Below, piece by piece: positions 48,744 to 57,750 of a stretch of 64,000 nucleotides of DNA. Made by a program: the position numbers and the translations under genes. Source of the stretch: Stutzerimonas stutzeri RCH2. GTDB lineage: Bacteria > Pseudomonadota > Gammaproteobacteria > Pseudomonadales > Pseudomonadaceae. Below the pieces are notes generated by a model, which was not told where the DNA came from, searched no databases, and saw nothing but the letters and a program-made list of their open reading frames with translations. The stretch spans positions 3,810,001-3,874,000 of the forward strand of contig NC_019936.1 in assembly GCF_000327065.1 (NCBI RefSeq). Direction: 5' to 3'. How positions within the stretch are numbered: the stretch's first letter is position 1; each line of letters begins with the position of its first letter.

Positions 48744-50268
48744 GCCCGTGATCTTTGGCGAAAACCTTCTGCGCATCGAGGACGTGCTGGCCGTGGCGCA
48801 GCGCCGAGCGCCGGCACGGCTGCAGGCGGACGAGGCCTTTCGCAGCCGCATAGCCCGCGGCGCACAGTTTCTCGACACCCTGCTGGACCGCGAAGGCGTG
48901 ATCTATGGTGTCACCACCGGCTATGGCGACTCCTGCGTGGTGGCGGTGCCGCTGCATCAGGTCGAAGCGTTGCCGCAGCACCTGTTCACCTTTCACGGCT
49001 GCGGCCTGGGCAAGCTGCTGGAGGCCGAGGCCACCCGCGCGGTGCTCGCCGCGCGCCTGCGCTCGCTGACCCATGGCATGTCCGGCGTACGCATCGAGCT
49101 GCTGGAACGCATGCAGGCATTTCTCGAGCACGACGTGCTGCCGCTGATTCCTGAGGAAGGCTCGGTTGGCGCCAGCGGCGACCTGACGCCGCTGTCCTAT
49201 GTCGCCGCCGCTCTCGCCGGCGAGCGCGAGGTGCTGTATCGCGGCGAGCGCCGCAGCGCCGCCGAGGTTCACCGCCAGCTAGGCTGGACGCCGTTGACGC
49301 TGCGCCCCAAGGAGGCGCTGGCACTGATGAACGGCACCGCGGTAATGACCGGTCTCGCCTGCCTGGCCTACGCCCGCGCCGATTATCTGTTGCAGCTGGC
49401 AACCCGTATCACCGCGCTGAACGTGATCGCCCTGCAGGGCAACCCGGAGCATTTCGACGAGCGCCTGTTCGCCGCCAAGCCGCACCCGGGTCAGACCCAG
49501 GTCGCCGCCTGGATTCGTCAGGACCTGGCAATCGATGCTCCCGCTGCGCCGCTGCATCGATTGCAGGACCGCTACTCCATCCGCTGCGCACCGCATGTGC
49601 TCGGCGTGCTGGCCGACAGCCTGGGCCTGCTGCGCCAGTTCATCGAAACCGAACTGAACAGCGCCAACGACAACCCGATCATCGATGCCGACAACGAGCG
49701 CGTGCTGCACGGCGGACACTTCTACGGCGGGCATATCGCCTTCGCCATGGACAGCCTGAAGAATCTGGTGGCCAATGTCGCCGACCTGCTCGACCGCCAG
49801 CTCGCCCTGCTGGTCGACACACGCTACAACCACGGTCTGCCGAGCAACCTCTCCGGCGCGCCGGCCGCCACGGCGATGATCAACCATGGCTTCAAGGCGG
49901 TGCAGATCGGCACCAGCGCCTGGACTGCCGAGGCGCTGAAGAACAGCATGCCGGCCAGCGTCTTCTCGCGCTCCACCGAATGCCATAACCAGGACAAGGT
50001 GAGCATGGGCACCATCGCCGCCCGCGACGCGCTGCGCAGCCTGGAGCTGAGCGAGCAGGTCGCCGCGGCCACGCTGCTCGCCGCCCAGCAGGGCGTCTGG
50101 CTGCGCCAGCGCCAGGAAGACGCGCGGCCGCTGCCCGCACCACTGGCGGCCATGCACAGCGAACTGGCGGAGACCTTCCCGCCGCTGATCGAAGACCGCG
50201 CGCTGGAAGGCGAACTGCGCCTGTGTCTCGCGCAGATCCGCAACCGGCACTGGAGGCTTTATGCGTAA
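48736..50268 (+). CDS. MIO-dependent aromatic amino acid ammonia-lyase (HAL/PAL/TAL family)
   Basis: Lyase of 510 residues with the self-forming MIO cofactor triad A146-S147-G148 in EEGSVGASGDLTPLSY. It also has catalytic Y57 in VIYGVTTGYGD and the NSANDNPIID and QDRYSIRCAPH segments of the family. The selectivity positions read F86-H87 (LFTFHGCGLG), unlike H-L of TAL, F-L of PAL or S-H of HAL. In a pigment cluster the likely role is to deaminate tyrosine or phenylalanine to p-coumarate or cinnamate, the aryl starter for the adjacent ACP ligase. It begins with GTG inside the upstream gene; no Hut genes are nearby, which argues against histidine catabolism. Confidence 0.88.
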   Translation: MTEPVIFGENLLRIEDVLAVAQRRAPARLQADEAFRSRIARGAQFLDTLLDREGVIYGVTTGYGDSCVVAVPLHQVEALPQHLFTFHGCGLGKLLEAEATRAVLAARLRSLTHGMSGVRIELLERMQAFLEHDVLPLIPEEGSVGASGDLTPLSYVAAALAGEREVLYRGERRSAAEVHRQLGWTPLTLRPKEALALMNGTAVMTGLACLAYARADYLLQLATRITALNVIALQGNPEHFDERLFAAKPHPGQTQVAAWIRQDLAIDAPAAPLHRLQDRYSIRCAPHVLGVLADSLGLLRQFIETELNSANDNPIIDADNERVLHGGHFYGGHIAFAMDSLKNLVANVADLLDRQLALLVDTRYNHGLPSNLSGAPAATAMINHGFKAVQIGTSAWTAEALKNSMPASVFSRSTECHNQDKVSMGTIAARDALRSLELSEQVAAATLLAAQQGVWLRQRQEDARPLPAPLAAMHSELAETFPPLIEDRALEGELRLCLAQIRNRHWRLYA

Positions 50269-50686
50269 GGACGGCGTACTGCAGGCCGAGGTCGAGATGC
50301 TCGTGCCGTTCTTCGACGTCGACTCCATGGACGTGGTCTGGCACGGCCATTACGTCAAGTACTTCGAGGTCGCCCGCTGTGCGCTGCTCGAGCGTATCGG
50401 CCACAACTATCAGCAGATGCGCGACGCCGGCTATGCCTGGCCGATCATCGACGTACAGCTGCGCTACATGCGCGGCGCCCGCTTCAACCAGCGCATCGTG
50501 GTACGCGCCGACCTGGTGGAGTGGGAGAACCGCCTGAAGATCAACTACCTGATCCGCGATGCCGAAACCGGCGAGCGCATGACCCGCGGCAGCACCGTGC
50601 AGGTCGCCGTGGAGATCGCCAGCCGCGAGATGCTGCTGGCCTCACCACGAGTCTTCGTCGACGCGGTGGAGCGCGCACTGGCATGA
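50261..50686 (+). CDS. apeK: Hot-dog acyl-ACP/CoA thioesterase (ApeK)
   Basis: 4HBT-type thioesterase of 141 residues. The N-terminal FFDVDSMDVVWHGHYVKYFEVAR is the family signature, with the aspartate and histidine of the active site, and a compact single hot-dog fold. In the E. coli pathway ApeK releases the finished polyene acid from ACP or removes stalled chains. It overlaps the ammonia-lyase by 8 bp and its stop overlaps apeL by 4 bp. Confidence 0.88.
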   Translation: MRKDGVLQAEVEMLVPFFDVDSMDVVWHGHYVKYFEVARCALLERIGHNYQQMRDAGYAWPIIDVQLRYMRGARFNQRIVVRADLVEWENRLKINYLIRDAETGERMTRGSTVQVAVEIASREMLLASPRVFVDAVERALA

Positions 50687-51294
50687 CGCCGTCCTTCAAG
50701 AAATGGCTGGCCGCCACCGTCCTGCTGATGGTTGCCAACACCGCCATGGCGCAGCCCTTCGACCTGCCGCAGCTCGCCGAACAGCTGAGCGGGCCGGCCG
50801 TGATACGTGGCGACTTCATTCAGGAAAAGCATCTCCGTGCCCTGCCGCAGCCGCTGACCAGTCACGGCCAGTTCGCCCTCTCCCGCGACCACGGCCTGCT
50901 CTGGCTGCTGCAACAGCCGATCCGCCAGGACTATCGCATCACGCCTCAGGGGATCGCGCGGCGCAGTGAGAATGGCTGGCAGGCGGTTGACCCGCAGGGC
51001 GGTTCGGCCCGGCAGAATCAGCTGTTCCTCGCCGTGCTGAGCGGGGACACCCGGGCCCTGCAGCGCGACTTTCAACTCGAGCTTAGCGGTGCAGCCACGG
51101 CCTGGCGGTTGCAACTGACGCCACGCGGCGCGCTGCTCAGGCAGATCTTCGCTGACATCGAGATCCACGGCGGTGAGACGGTGACTCAGATCGAGCTACA
51201 CGAAGCCCAGGGTGATCGCACGCTGATCCGTCTGCTCGACAGCCAGACCGACGTCGCTCTCACGGCCAGCGAGCAGCGCGATCTTGCCGACTGA
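50683..51294 (+). CDS. apeL: LolA-like outer membrane lipoprotein carrier (ApeL)
   Basis: Periplasmic carrier of 203 residues with a Sec signal peptide (TVLLMVANTAMA-QPF, cleavage near residue 24) and a LolA/LolB-type half barrel (GDFIQEKHLRALPQPLTSHGQ, GLLWLLQQPIRQDYRITPQG). Probably ferries the lipid-linked polyene across the periplasm between the MMPL exporter and the outer membrane, by analogy with LolA. It has no lipobox. Overlaps apeK and apeM. Confidence 0.87.
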   Translation: MTPSFKKWLAATVLLMVANTAMAQPFDLPQLAEQLSGPAVIRGDFIQEKHLRALPQPLTSHGQFALSRDHGLLWLLQQPIRQDYRITPQGIARRSENGWQAVDPQGGSARQNQLFLAVLSGDTRALQRDFQLELSGAATAWRLQLTPRGALLRQIFADIEIHGGETVTQIELHEAQGDRTLIRLLDSQTDVALTASEQRDLAD

Positions 51295-53632
51295 GCCGCT
51301 GCAGCCCCAGCGCTGGCCGGCCGCGCTGTTCTGCCTGGCGCTGCTCGGCCTGCTGGCGCTGAGCGCCTGGCAATGGCGCGATGGTCCGCCGCTGACCGCC
51401 AACCTGCTGCAGCTGCTGCCCAGCGACAGCCACGACGTGCTGGAACAGCTGGCGACCGAGCGCATGCAGGAGCCGCTCAAGCGCGACCTGATGCTGCTGA
51501 TCCGGCATGACGACGAGCGTGAAGCCCAGCGCCTGACTGAAAGCCTGGCAGCCGAACTGCGTGGCAGCGGCCTGTTCGCCCAGGTGCGCGAGCGGGTACA
51601 GCCCGATCTGCCGGCGGTCGCCCGCCAGCTGCGCGAGCAGTCCCTCGGATTACTCGACGATACCGAGCGCCAGCAGCTCATCGAACATCCCGCGCGGTTC
51701 GTCCAGCAGCGCATCAAGCGCCTCTACGACCCGTTCGCCGCCAGCCCGCTGCCGCTCGAACAGGACTGGTTCGGCATCGCCGGCCTGGCCCTGCAACGGT
51801 TGCCGCAGCTGGGCAACCTTCGCACCGGTGGCGATGGCCATCTGATTGCCGAGCACGCCGGCCAACGCTGGGCCGTCGTGCACGCGCGCGCGCAGGGCGA
51901 TGCGTTCGACGAGCGCCTGCCGCAACAGGTAGCGGCACTCGTCGAGACCGCCCGCAGCGCTGTCGAAACCGCCGGCGGCGAACTGCTCGCTGCCGGCGGT
52001 GTGCTGCATGCCGCCCATGGTCAACGCTCGGCCCGCGCCGAGGCGAGCCTGATCGGCAGCCTGTCGCTGGGTGCCACGCTGCTGCTGTTGCTCTGGCTGT
52101 TCCGCACGCCGCGCATCCTGCTCGCCGCGTTGCCGGTACTGGTCGGTGCGCTGGCGGGGGCGGCCGCCTGCGTCGCGCTGTTCGGCCAGATGCACGTACT
52201 GACGCTGGTGCTCGGCGCCAGCCTGATCGGCGTCAGCCTGGACTTCCCGCTGCACTACCTGTCCAAGAGCTGGACGCTGCAGCCCTGGCACGGCCGGCGC
52301 GCACTTGGTCTGATCCTGCCGGGACTGGCGCTGGCCCTGTTAACCAACCTGATCGGCTATCTGGCGCTGGCTTTCACGCCCTTCCCGGCACTGACCCAGG
52401 TGGCAGTGTTCTCTGCCGCCGGATTGCTCGGCGCCTTCCTCTGCACAACTTGCCTGCTGCCCGTGCTGTTCAGCGGCCATCTGACTCCTTGGCCGCACCC
52501 GCTGGGCTGGGCGCAGCGCTGGCTGCAGCTGAGGCAGGCGTTACTGGCGCGCATCGCCACGCCCTGGCTGCTGGCCGGCCTGGGACTGTTTTGTCTCGGC
52601 GGCGTACTGCAGCTGTCGTTCAAGGATGACCTGCGCCAGTGGGTCAGCCGCGCGCCACTACTGCAACAGCAAGCCGAGCGTATCGGCACGATCACCGGCT
52701 TCCAGCCCACCAGTCAGTATTTCCTCGTGCGTGCCGCCGATGCCGACGCCCTGCTCGAGCGTCAGGCCGAGCTGAGCCGCCGCCTGGACGCTCTGCAGAC
52801 TGAGCAGCGGCTGGGTGGCTACCTCGCCCTGAGCCAGCTGGTTGCACCGACTGCCGAACAGGCCCGCCTGCGCCCCGCCCTGGCGCAACTGCTCGCCGCC
52901 AGCCAGCCGCTAACGGCGCTTGGCGTCGACGTCCACGCCCTGCGGACCGAAATCGAGCGCCTGCAGGCACAACCACCGGTGACCCTCGAGGCGGCGCTGA
53001 CTGGCCCGTTGGGCGAACCCTGGCGCGCGCTCTGGCTTGGCAAAACGGACGACGGCGTCGCCGGGCTGATCAGCCTGCAGGGGCTGCGCGACGGTGCTGC
53101 CCTGGAGCAGATCGCCGAAGGCGTGCCCGGCACGACACTGGTCGACCAGCCGGCCCGGCTCAACCAGCTGTTTGCCGCGACCAAGCTGCAGGCCGGCGAA
53201 CTCAAGCTGCTCGCCAGCCTGCTGATCTTTGCCCTGCTCTGCATCCCCTTCGGGCCGGGCGGCGCCCTGCGCTGCCTGGCCGTGCCGCTGCTGGCCGCCC
53301 TGGCGAGCCTGGCCAGCCTCGGCTGGCTCGGTCAATCACTGACCCTGTTCGGCCTGTTCGGCCTGTTGCTGGTCACCGCGATCGGCGTGGATTACGCCAT
53401 TCTGATGCGCGAGCAGGTCGGCGGCGCCGCGGTCAGCCTGGTCGGCACCCTGCTGGCGGCCACCACCACCTGGCTGTCGTTCGGCCTGCTGGCCGTGTCC
53501 AGCACGCCGGCAGTGAGCAACTTCGGCCTCACCGTCAGCCTCGGGCTGGCATTCAGTTTCTTCCTGGCCCCCTGGGCCATCCATCAGCAAGACACACCAG
53601 CACAGGCAGGGAGGCCGTATGGCGCCGCTTGA
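51284..53632 (+). CDS. apeM: MMPL/RND-family exporter (ApeM)
   Basis: Large inner membrane protein of 782 residues with the duplicated RND/MMPL layout: one N-terminal helix, a periplasmic domain (about 35-240), five helices (about 250-420), a second helix and periplasmic domain (about 440-625), and five more helices to the end. Motif-like GASLIGVSLDFPLHYLSK and TAIGVDYAILMREQ, each with an aspartate, lie in the fourth helices of the two halves and probably use proton force. It starts with TTG 11 bp before the apeL stop; no ATG or GTG fits. It resembles exporters of lipids such as hopanoids or mycolates and probably exports the lipid-linked polyene. Confidence 0.88.
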   Translation: MPTEPLQPQRWPAALFCLALLGLLALSAWQWRDGPPLTANLLQLLPSDSHDVLEQLATERMQEPLKRDLMLLIRHDDEREAQRLTESLAAELRGSGLFAQVRERVQPDLPAVARQLREQSLGLLDDTERQQLIEHPARFVQQRIKRLYDPFAASPLPLEQDWFGIAGLALQRLPQLGNLRTGGDGHLIAEHAGQRWAVVHARAQGDAFDERLPQQVAALVETARSAVETAGGELLAAGGVLHAAHGQRSARAEASLIGSLSLGATLLLLLWLFRTPRILLAALPVLVGALAGAAACVALFGQMHVLTLVLGASLIGVSLDFPLHYLSKSWTLQPWHGRRALGLILPGLALALLTNLIGYLALAFTPFPALTQVAVFSAAGLLGAFLCTTCLLPVLFSGHLTPWPHPLGWAQRWLQLRQALLARIATPWLLAGLGLFCLGGVLQLSFKDDLRQWVSRAPLLQQQAERIGTITGFQPTSQYFLVRAADADALLERQAELSRRLDALQTEQRLGGYLALSQLVAPTAEQARLRPALAQLLAASQPLTALGVDVHALRTEIERLQAQPPVTLEAALTGPLGEPWRALWLGKTDDGVAGLISLQGLRDGAALEQIAEGVPGTTLVDQPARLNQLFAATKLQAGELKLLASLLIFALLCIPFGPGGALRCLAVPLLAALASLASLGWLGQSLTLFGLFGLLLVTAIGVDYAILMREQVGGAAVSLVGTLLAATTTWLSFGLLAVSSTPAVSNFGLTVSLGLAFSFFLAPWAIHQQDTPAQAGRPYGAA

Positions 53633-54869
53633 GACGCAACACCGTGAAGTCGTGATCATCGGAGCCGGCCCGTCCGGCGCAATCGCCGGCGCGCTGCTCA
53701 AGCGCCAGGGCCACGACGTGCTGATCATCGAACGCCAGCGCTTTCCGCGCTTCTCCATCGGCGAGAGCCTGCTTTCGCACTGCCTGGACTTCATCGAGGA
53801 AGCCGGCATGCTCGAGGCGGTGCGCGCGGCGGGCTTCCAGACCAAGCACGGCGCGGCCTTCGGCTGGGGCGAGCGCTACACGGAATTCGATTTCCGCGAC
53901 AAGTTCACCGCCGGCCATGGCAGCACCTATCAGGTCCAGCGCGCCGATTTCGACAAGCTGCTGGCCGACCAGGCCGAGCTGCAGGGTGTGGAAATCCGCT
54001 ACGAGGAAGAAGTCACCGCGGCGGATTTCAGCGGCGCGCAGCCCTGGCTGCAGATTCGTCGGGCCGATGGCAGCGAATACCGCGTCGATGCCGCCTTCGT
54101 GCTCGATGCCAGCGGCTATGGCCGGGTACTGCCGCAGCTGCTGGACCTGGAAGCGCCGTCGGGCTTCCCGGTGCGCCGGGCGATCTTCACCCATATCGAG
54201 GACCGCATCGACGATCCGCGCTTCGACCGCGAGAAGATCCTCATCACCACCCATCCCGAGCTGCGCGATGTCTGGTACTGGACCATCCCGTTCAGCAACG
54301 GCCGCTGCTCGCTGGGCGTGGTCGCCAGTGCCGAGCGCTACGAAGGCCGGCCGGTGAACCTCGATGCCTGCCTGCGCGAATTCGTCCAGGAGGCACCGAA
54401 CCTCAAACGCATTCTGCAGAACGCCGAATGGGACACCCCGGCGCGCCTGATCGGCGGCTACTCGGCCAACGTCAAGAGTTTGCACGGTCCGGGCTTCGCC
54501 CTGCTGGGCAACGCCGCCGAGTTCCTCGACCCGGTGTTCTCCTCCGGCGTGACCATCGCCATGCGCTCGGCGCACATGGCCGCCGCCGTGCTGCATCGCC
54601 AGCTGAGCGGTGAAACAGTGGACTGGGAGCGCGAGTTCGCCGCGCCGCTCAAGCGCGGCGTCGATACCTTCCGGACCTACGTGGAGGGTTGGTACGATTG
54701 CAGCTTCCAGGACGTGATCTACTACGAACACGCCCAGCCGGAGATCCGCCGGATGATCAGCTCGATCCTCGCCGGCTATGCCTGGGACGAAAAGAACCCC
54801 TATGTCGCCGAACCCAAACGCCGTCTGCGCGTACTGGCCGAACTCTGCTCGGCCGGTGCCGACGCGTGA
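53619..54869 (+). CDS. Flavin-dependent halogenase-like oxidoreductase
   Basis: FAD enzyme of 416 residues. It has the dinucleotide-binding G15-x-G17-xx-G20 loop, then FPRFSIGESL, and the later GPGFALLGNAAEFLDPVFSSGV. Both hallmarks of flavin-dependent halogenases are intact: lysine K76 in FQTKHGAAF, which binds hypohalous acid in PrnA-type enzymes (PrnA K79), and W219-Y-W221-T-I223-P224, the WxWxIP motif. Halogenation of the aryl head group, possibly while it is on a carrier, is the best prediction, as for brominated xanthomonadins. It overlaps apeM by 14 bp, so it belongs to the operon. A partner flavin reductase is not seen here. A monooxygenase remains possible. Confidence 0.83.
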   Translation: MAPLETQHREVVIIGAGPSGAIAGALLKRQGHDVLIIERQRFPRFSIGESLLSHCLDFIEEAGMLEAVRAAGFQTKHGAAFGWGERYTEFDFRDKFTAGHGSTYQVQRADFDKLLADQAELQGVEIRYEEEVTAADFSGAQPWLQIRRADGSEYRVDAAFVLDASGYGRVLPQLLDLEAPSGFPVRRAIFTHIEDRIDDPRFDREKILITTHPELRDVWYWTIPFSNGRCSLGVVASAERYEGRPVNLDACLREFVQEAPNLKRILQNAEWDTPARLIGGYSANVKSLHGPGFALLGNAAEFLDPVFSSGVTIAMRSAHMAAAVLHRQLSGETVDWEREFAAPLKRGVDTFRTYVEGWYDCSFQDVIYYEHAQPEIRRMISSILAGYAWDEKNPYVAEPKRRLRVLAELCSAGADA

Positions 54870-54879
54870 GCGGATTGCA

Positions 54880-55386
54880 ATGAGGCGACTGCTGCTCGGC
54901 CTGTGCTTCGTGCTGCTGGCGGGCTGCGCGGCGCGCGCACCGCTGCCGGTAACCACGCTAGCGCTGGATGTTCCGCTGCAGCTGCATGTGCAGCGCCGGG
55001 GCAGCGAGCCAGCCGACTGGCTGCTGGTGATCCAGCGCGAAGGGACGTCGCTGCGCTGGTCGCTGCTCGACCCGCTGGGCATTCCGCTGGCGCGCCAGCA
55101 GTTGCACAACGGCGCCTGGCACGCCGACGGGCTGCTGCGACCCAATCCGGAGGCGCGCGAGCTGTTCGCCGCCCTGCTGTTCGCCCTGACCGACCGCGAC
55201 CAGCTGGCCGAGCTGTATGGCACCGCGGCCGAACAGCCCGGCGCGGGCGAGCGCCGGCTGCGCCAGGGCGACGGCCTGCGCTGGCAGGTGCACTATGGAT
55301 CCGCACAGAGCTTCGAACTCGACGTGGCGCCGGGGCTGACCTATCGTGTCGCCCCCTTGCCCGACTCGACCGGAAGCCAACGATGA
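54880..55386 (+). CDS. apeN: DUF3261 outer membrane lipoprotein (ApeN)
   Basis: Lipoprotein of 168 residues. The signal peptide ends with lipobox LLAGC (Cys near residue 16), after which Ala at +2 predicts outer membrane sorting. The mature domain LQLHVQRRGSEPADWLLVI...FELDVAPGLTYRVAPLP is a LolB-like fold family found with LolA/MMPL genes in aryl polyene clusters. It probably receives the glycolipid pigment from ApeL and inserts it into the outer membrane. Lies 10 bp after the halogenase gene. Confidence 0.85.
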   Translation: MRRLLLGLCFVLLAGCAARAPLPVTTLALDVPLQLHVQRRGSEPADWLLVIQREGTSLRWSLLDPLGIPLARQQLHNGAWHADGLLRPNPEARELFAALLFALTDRDQLAELYGTAAEQPGAGERRLRQGDGLRWQVHYGSAQSFELDVAPGLTYRVAPLPDSTGSQR

Positions 55387-56576
55387 CCGCCTACCTCGAC
55401 GCCCTTGGCGTGATCTGCGCGCTCGGCAGCGGCAAGGCCGAGGTAGCCGGACGCCTGTTCGCCGGCGACACCTCCGGCATGCAGCCCCATCCGCAGCCGG
55501 TGGCCGGTCGACGCTTGCCGGTGGGCGCGGTCCGCTGCGCACTGCCGGCATTGCCCGGCGACGATCCACGTCATGCGACCCGCAACAACCAGCTGTTGCT
55601 GGCTGCCGCGCAGGAAATCGAAAGGGATATCCGTACGGCAATCGCCCGTTACGGCCAGAGTCGTATCGGCGTGGTCCTGGGCACCAGTACCACCGGCATC
55701 CAGGAAGCCGCGCAAGGTATCGCCGGCCTGCTGCAAAACGGCGCCTTTCCACCCGGCTATCACTACGGGCACCAGGAACTGGCGGCGCCGGCGAGTTTTC
55801 TCGGCGAATGGCTGCAACTGGCCGGCCCCTGCTATGCCATCTCCACCGCCTGCACTTCCAGCGCCCGCGCCCTGCTCAGCGCCAAACGTCTGCTCGACGC
55901 CGGCATTTGCGATGCGGTGCTCTGCGGCGGTGTCGACAGCCTGAGCGACCTGACCTTGCAAGGCTTCACCGCGCTGGAGGCCACCAGCGAGTCGCTGTGC
56001 AATCCCTTCTCGCGCAACCGCAACGGCATCAACATCGGGGAGGCGGCGGCGCTGTTTCTGATGACCCGCGAGCCCGGTGAGGGCGCCATCGCCCTGCTTG
56101 GCGGCGGCGCGAGCTCCGATGCCTACCATATCTCCGCCCCCGAACCACAAGGTCGCGGCGCGCTGGCCGCCATGCGCCAGGCGCTGGCCACTGCCGGCTG
56201 CACACCGGAAGAGATCGATTACCTCAACCTGCACGGCACCGCCACCGCGCACAACGACGCCATGGAAAGCCTGGCCGTCGCCACGCTGTTTCCTCAGGGT
56301 GTCGCCTGTTCTTCGAGCAAGCCGCTGACCGGCCATACCCTCGGCGCCGCCGGCGCGCTGGAGGCGGCATTCTGCTGGCTGGCGCTGTCGCGCTTCAACG
56401 CCGACCGGCAGCTGCCACCGCACCGCTGGGACGGCCAGCCGGACCCGGACCTGCCGCCGCTGCGCCTGGTCACGGCCGAGCTGCGGATGGATAGAGCCGC
56501 GCCGCGACGGCTGATGAGCAACTCCTTCGCCTTCGGTGGCAACAATATCAGCCTGATCCTGGGAGACGCGCCGTGA
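55383..56576 (+). CDS. apeO: Beta-ketoacyl-ACP synthase (ApeO)
   Basis: Ketosynthase of 397 residues with the thiolase fold and full triad: Cys in ISTACTSSAR, His in NLHGTATAHND and His in KPLTGHTLGAAG. In E. coli ApeO pairs with the CLF ApeC to extend the aryl polyene with malonyl-ACP. Here it is separated from apeC by a dozen genes but keeps the same relative order. ATG 55383 overlaps the apeN stop; apeP begins inside its stop with GTG. Confidence 0.9.
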   Translation: MTAYLDALGVICALGSGKAEVAGRLFAGDTSGMQPHPQPVAGRRLPVGAVRCALPALPGDDPRHATRNNQLLLAAAQEIERDIRTAIARYGQSRIGVVLGTSTTGIQEAAQGIAGLLQNGAFPPGYHYGHQELAAPASFLGEWLQLAGPCYAISTACTSSARALLSAKRLLDAGICDAVLCGGVDSLSDLTLQGFTALEATSESLCNPFSRNRNGINIGEAAALFLMTREPGEGAIALLGGGASSDAYHISAPEPQGRGALAAMRQALATAGCTPEEIDYLNLHGTATAHNDAMESLAVATLFPQGVACSSSKPLTGHTLGAAGALEAAFCWLALSRFNADRQLPPHRWDGQPDPDLPPLRLVTAELRMDRAAPRRLMSNSFAFGGNNISLILGDAP

Positions 56577-57025
56577 TCGATTGGCCCCTCGCCGAACTGC
56601 TACCCCATGCCGGCGACATGATTCTGCTCGACGCTGTCGAGCGCTTCGATGAAGACTGCGTGGACACTCACCTGCTGGTACGCGCCGACGGCCTGCTCAG
56701 CGCGGCCGACGGCAGCCTGCCGGCCTGGGTCGGTGTCGAGATCATGGCGCAGAGCGTCGCCGCCTTCGCCGGCTGCCATGCACGCCAGGCCGGCGAGCCG
56801 GTCGCCCTCGGCTTCCTGCTCGGTACGCGCAACTACCAGTGCAATGTCGAAACCTTCCCGGTCGGCGCCCGGCTACGCGTCCGTGCCACCCGGTCGCTGC
56901 AGGACGACAACGGCATGGGCGTCTTCGAATGTCATCTCGACGGCCCCGGCATCCATGCCGAAGCGCGTCTGAACGTGTTCCGCCCGCCCGAAGTGGCGAG
57001 CTACCTACAAGAGTCTGCCCCATGA
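56573..57025 (+). CDS. apeP: 3-hydroxyacyl-ACP dehydratase (ApeP)
   Basis: Hot-dog dehydratase of 150 residues, with LPHAGDMILLDAVERFDED (FabZ-like His in PHAGDM) and the hot-dog helix region AWVGVEIMAQSVAAFAGCH containing the acidic residue. It removes water from 3-hydroxy-polyenoyl-ACP to give each new trans double bond. Starts with GTG at the apeO stop (GTGA overlap). apeQ overlaps its end by 4 bp. Likely works alongside the ApeI-like domain fused to the ligase. Confidence 0.9.
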   Translation: MIDWPLAELLPHAGDMILLDAVERFDEDCVDTHLLVRADGLLSAADGSLPAWVGVEIMAQSVAAFAGCHARQAGEPVALGFLLGTRNYQCNVETFPVGARLRVRATRSLQDDNGMGVFECHLDGPGIHAEARLNVFRPPEVASYLQESAP

Positions 57026-57750
57026 GTGAAACCGTCCTCGTCACCGGCTCCAGCCGCGGCATTGGCCGCGCCATCGCGCTGCGCCTGGCCCGTGCCGGCC
57101 ATGACATCGTGCTGCACTGCCGCTCACGCCGCGACCAGGCCGAAGCGGTCCAGGCCGAAATACAGGGGATGGGTCGCAGCGCACGCATCCTGCAGTTCGA
57201 CATCGCCGACCGTGTCGCCTGCCGTCACGAGTTGGAAGCCGATGTCGAAACCCATGGCGCCTATTACGGCGTGGTCTGCAACGCTGGTCTGACCCGCGAC
57301 GGTGCCTTCCCGGCGCTGAGCGACGACGACTGGGACCAGGTGCTGCGCACCAACCTGGACGGCTTCTATAACGTGCTGCACCCCCTGACCATGCCGATGA
57401 TTCGCCGTCGCCAGCCGGGGCGAATCGTCTGCATCACCTCCGTATCCGGCCTGATCGGCAACCGCGGCCAGGTCAACTACAGCGCGTCCAAGGCCGGCGT
57501 CATCGGCGCCGCGAAAGCGCTGGCGGTGGAGCTGGGCAAGCGCAGAATCACCGTCAACTGCGTTGCGCCGGGGTTGATCGATACCGAGATGCTCGACGCC
57601 GAACTGCCTATCGAAGAAATGCTGAAGATGGTTCCGGCACAGCGCATGGGCACGCCGGAAGAGGTCGCCGGTGCGGTTAATTTCCTCATGTCCGCCGAGG
57701 CGGCGTACATCACCCGGCAGGTCATCGCCGTCAACGGAGGGCTGTGCTGA
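57022..57750 (+). CDS. apeQ: 3-ketoacyl-ACP reductase, FabG-like (ApeQ)
   Basis: Short-chain dehydrogenase of 242 residues using NADPH. It has the TGSSRGIGRAIA cofactor loop, the CNAG motif (VVCNAGLTRDG), and the catalytic Ser-Tyr-Lys set in ITSVSG and YSASKAGV. It reduces the 3-keto group after each ApeO/ApeC or ApeR condensation. No ketoreductase step is missing from the cluster. Its stop and the apeR start share one base (TGATG). Confidence 0.92.
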   Translation: MSETVLVTGSSRGIGRAIALRLARAGHDIVLHCRSRRDQAEAVQAEIQGMGRSARILQFDIADRVACRHELEADVETHGAYYGVVCNAGLTRDGAFPALSDDDWDQVLRTNLDGFYNVLHPLTMPMIRRRQPGRIVCITSVSGLIGNRGQVNYSASKAGVIGAAKALAVELGKRRITVNCVAPGLIDTEMLDAELPIEEMLKMVPAQRMGTPEEVAGAVNFLMSAEAAYITRQVIAVNGGLC

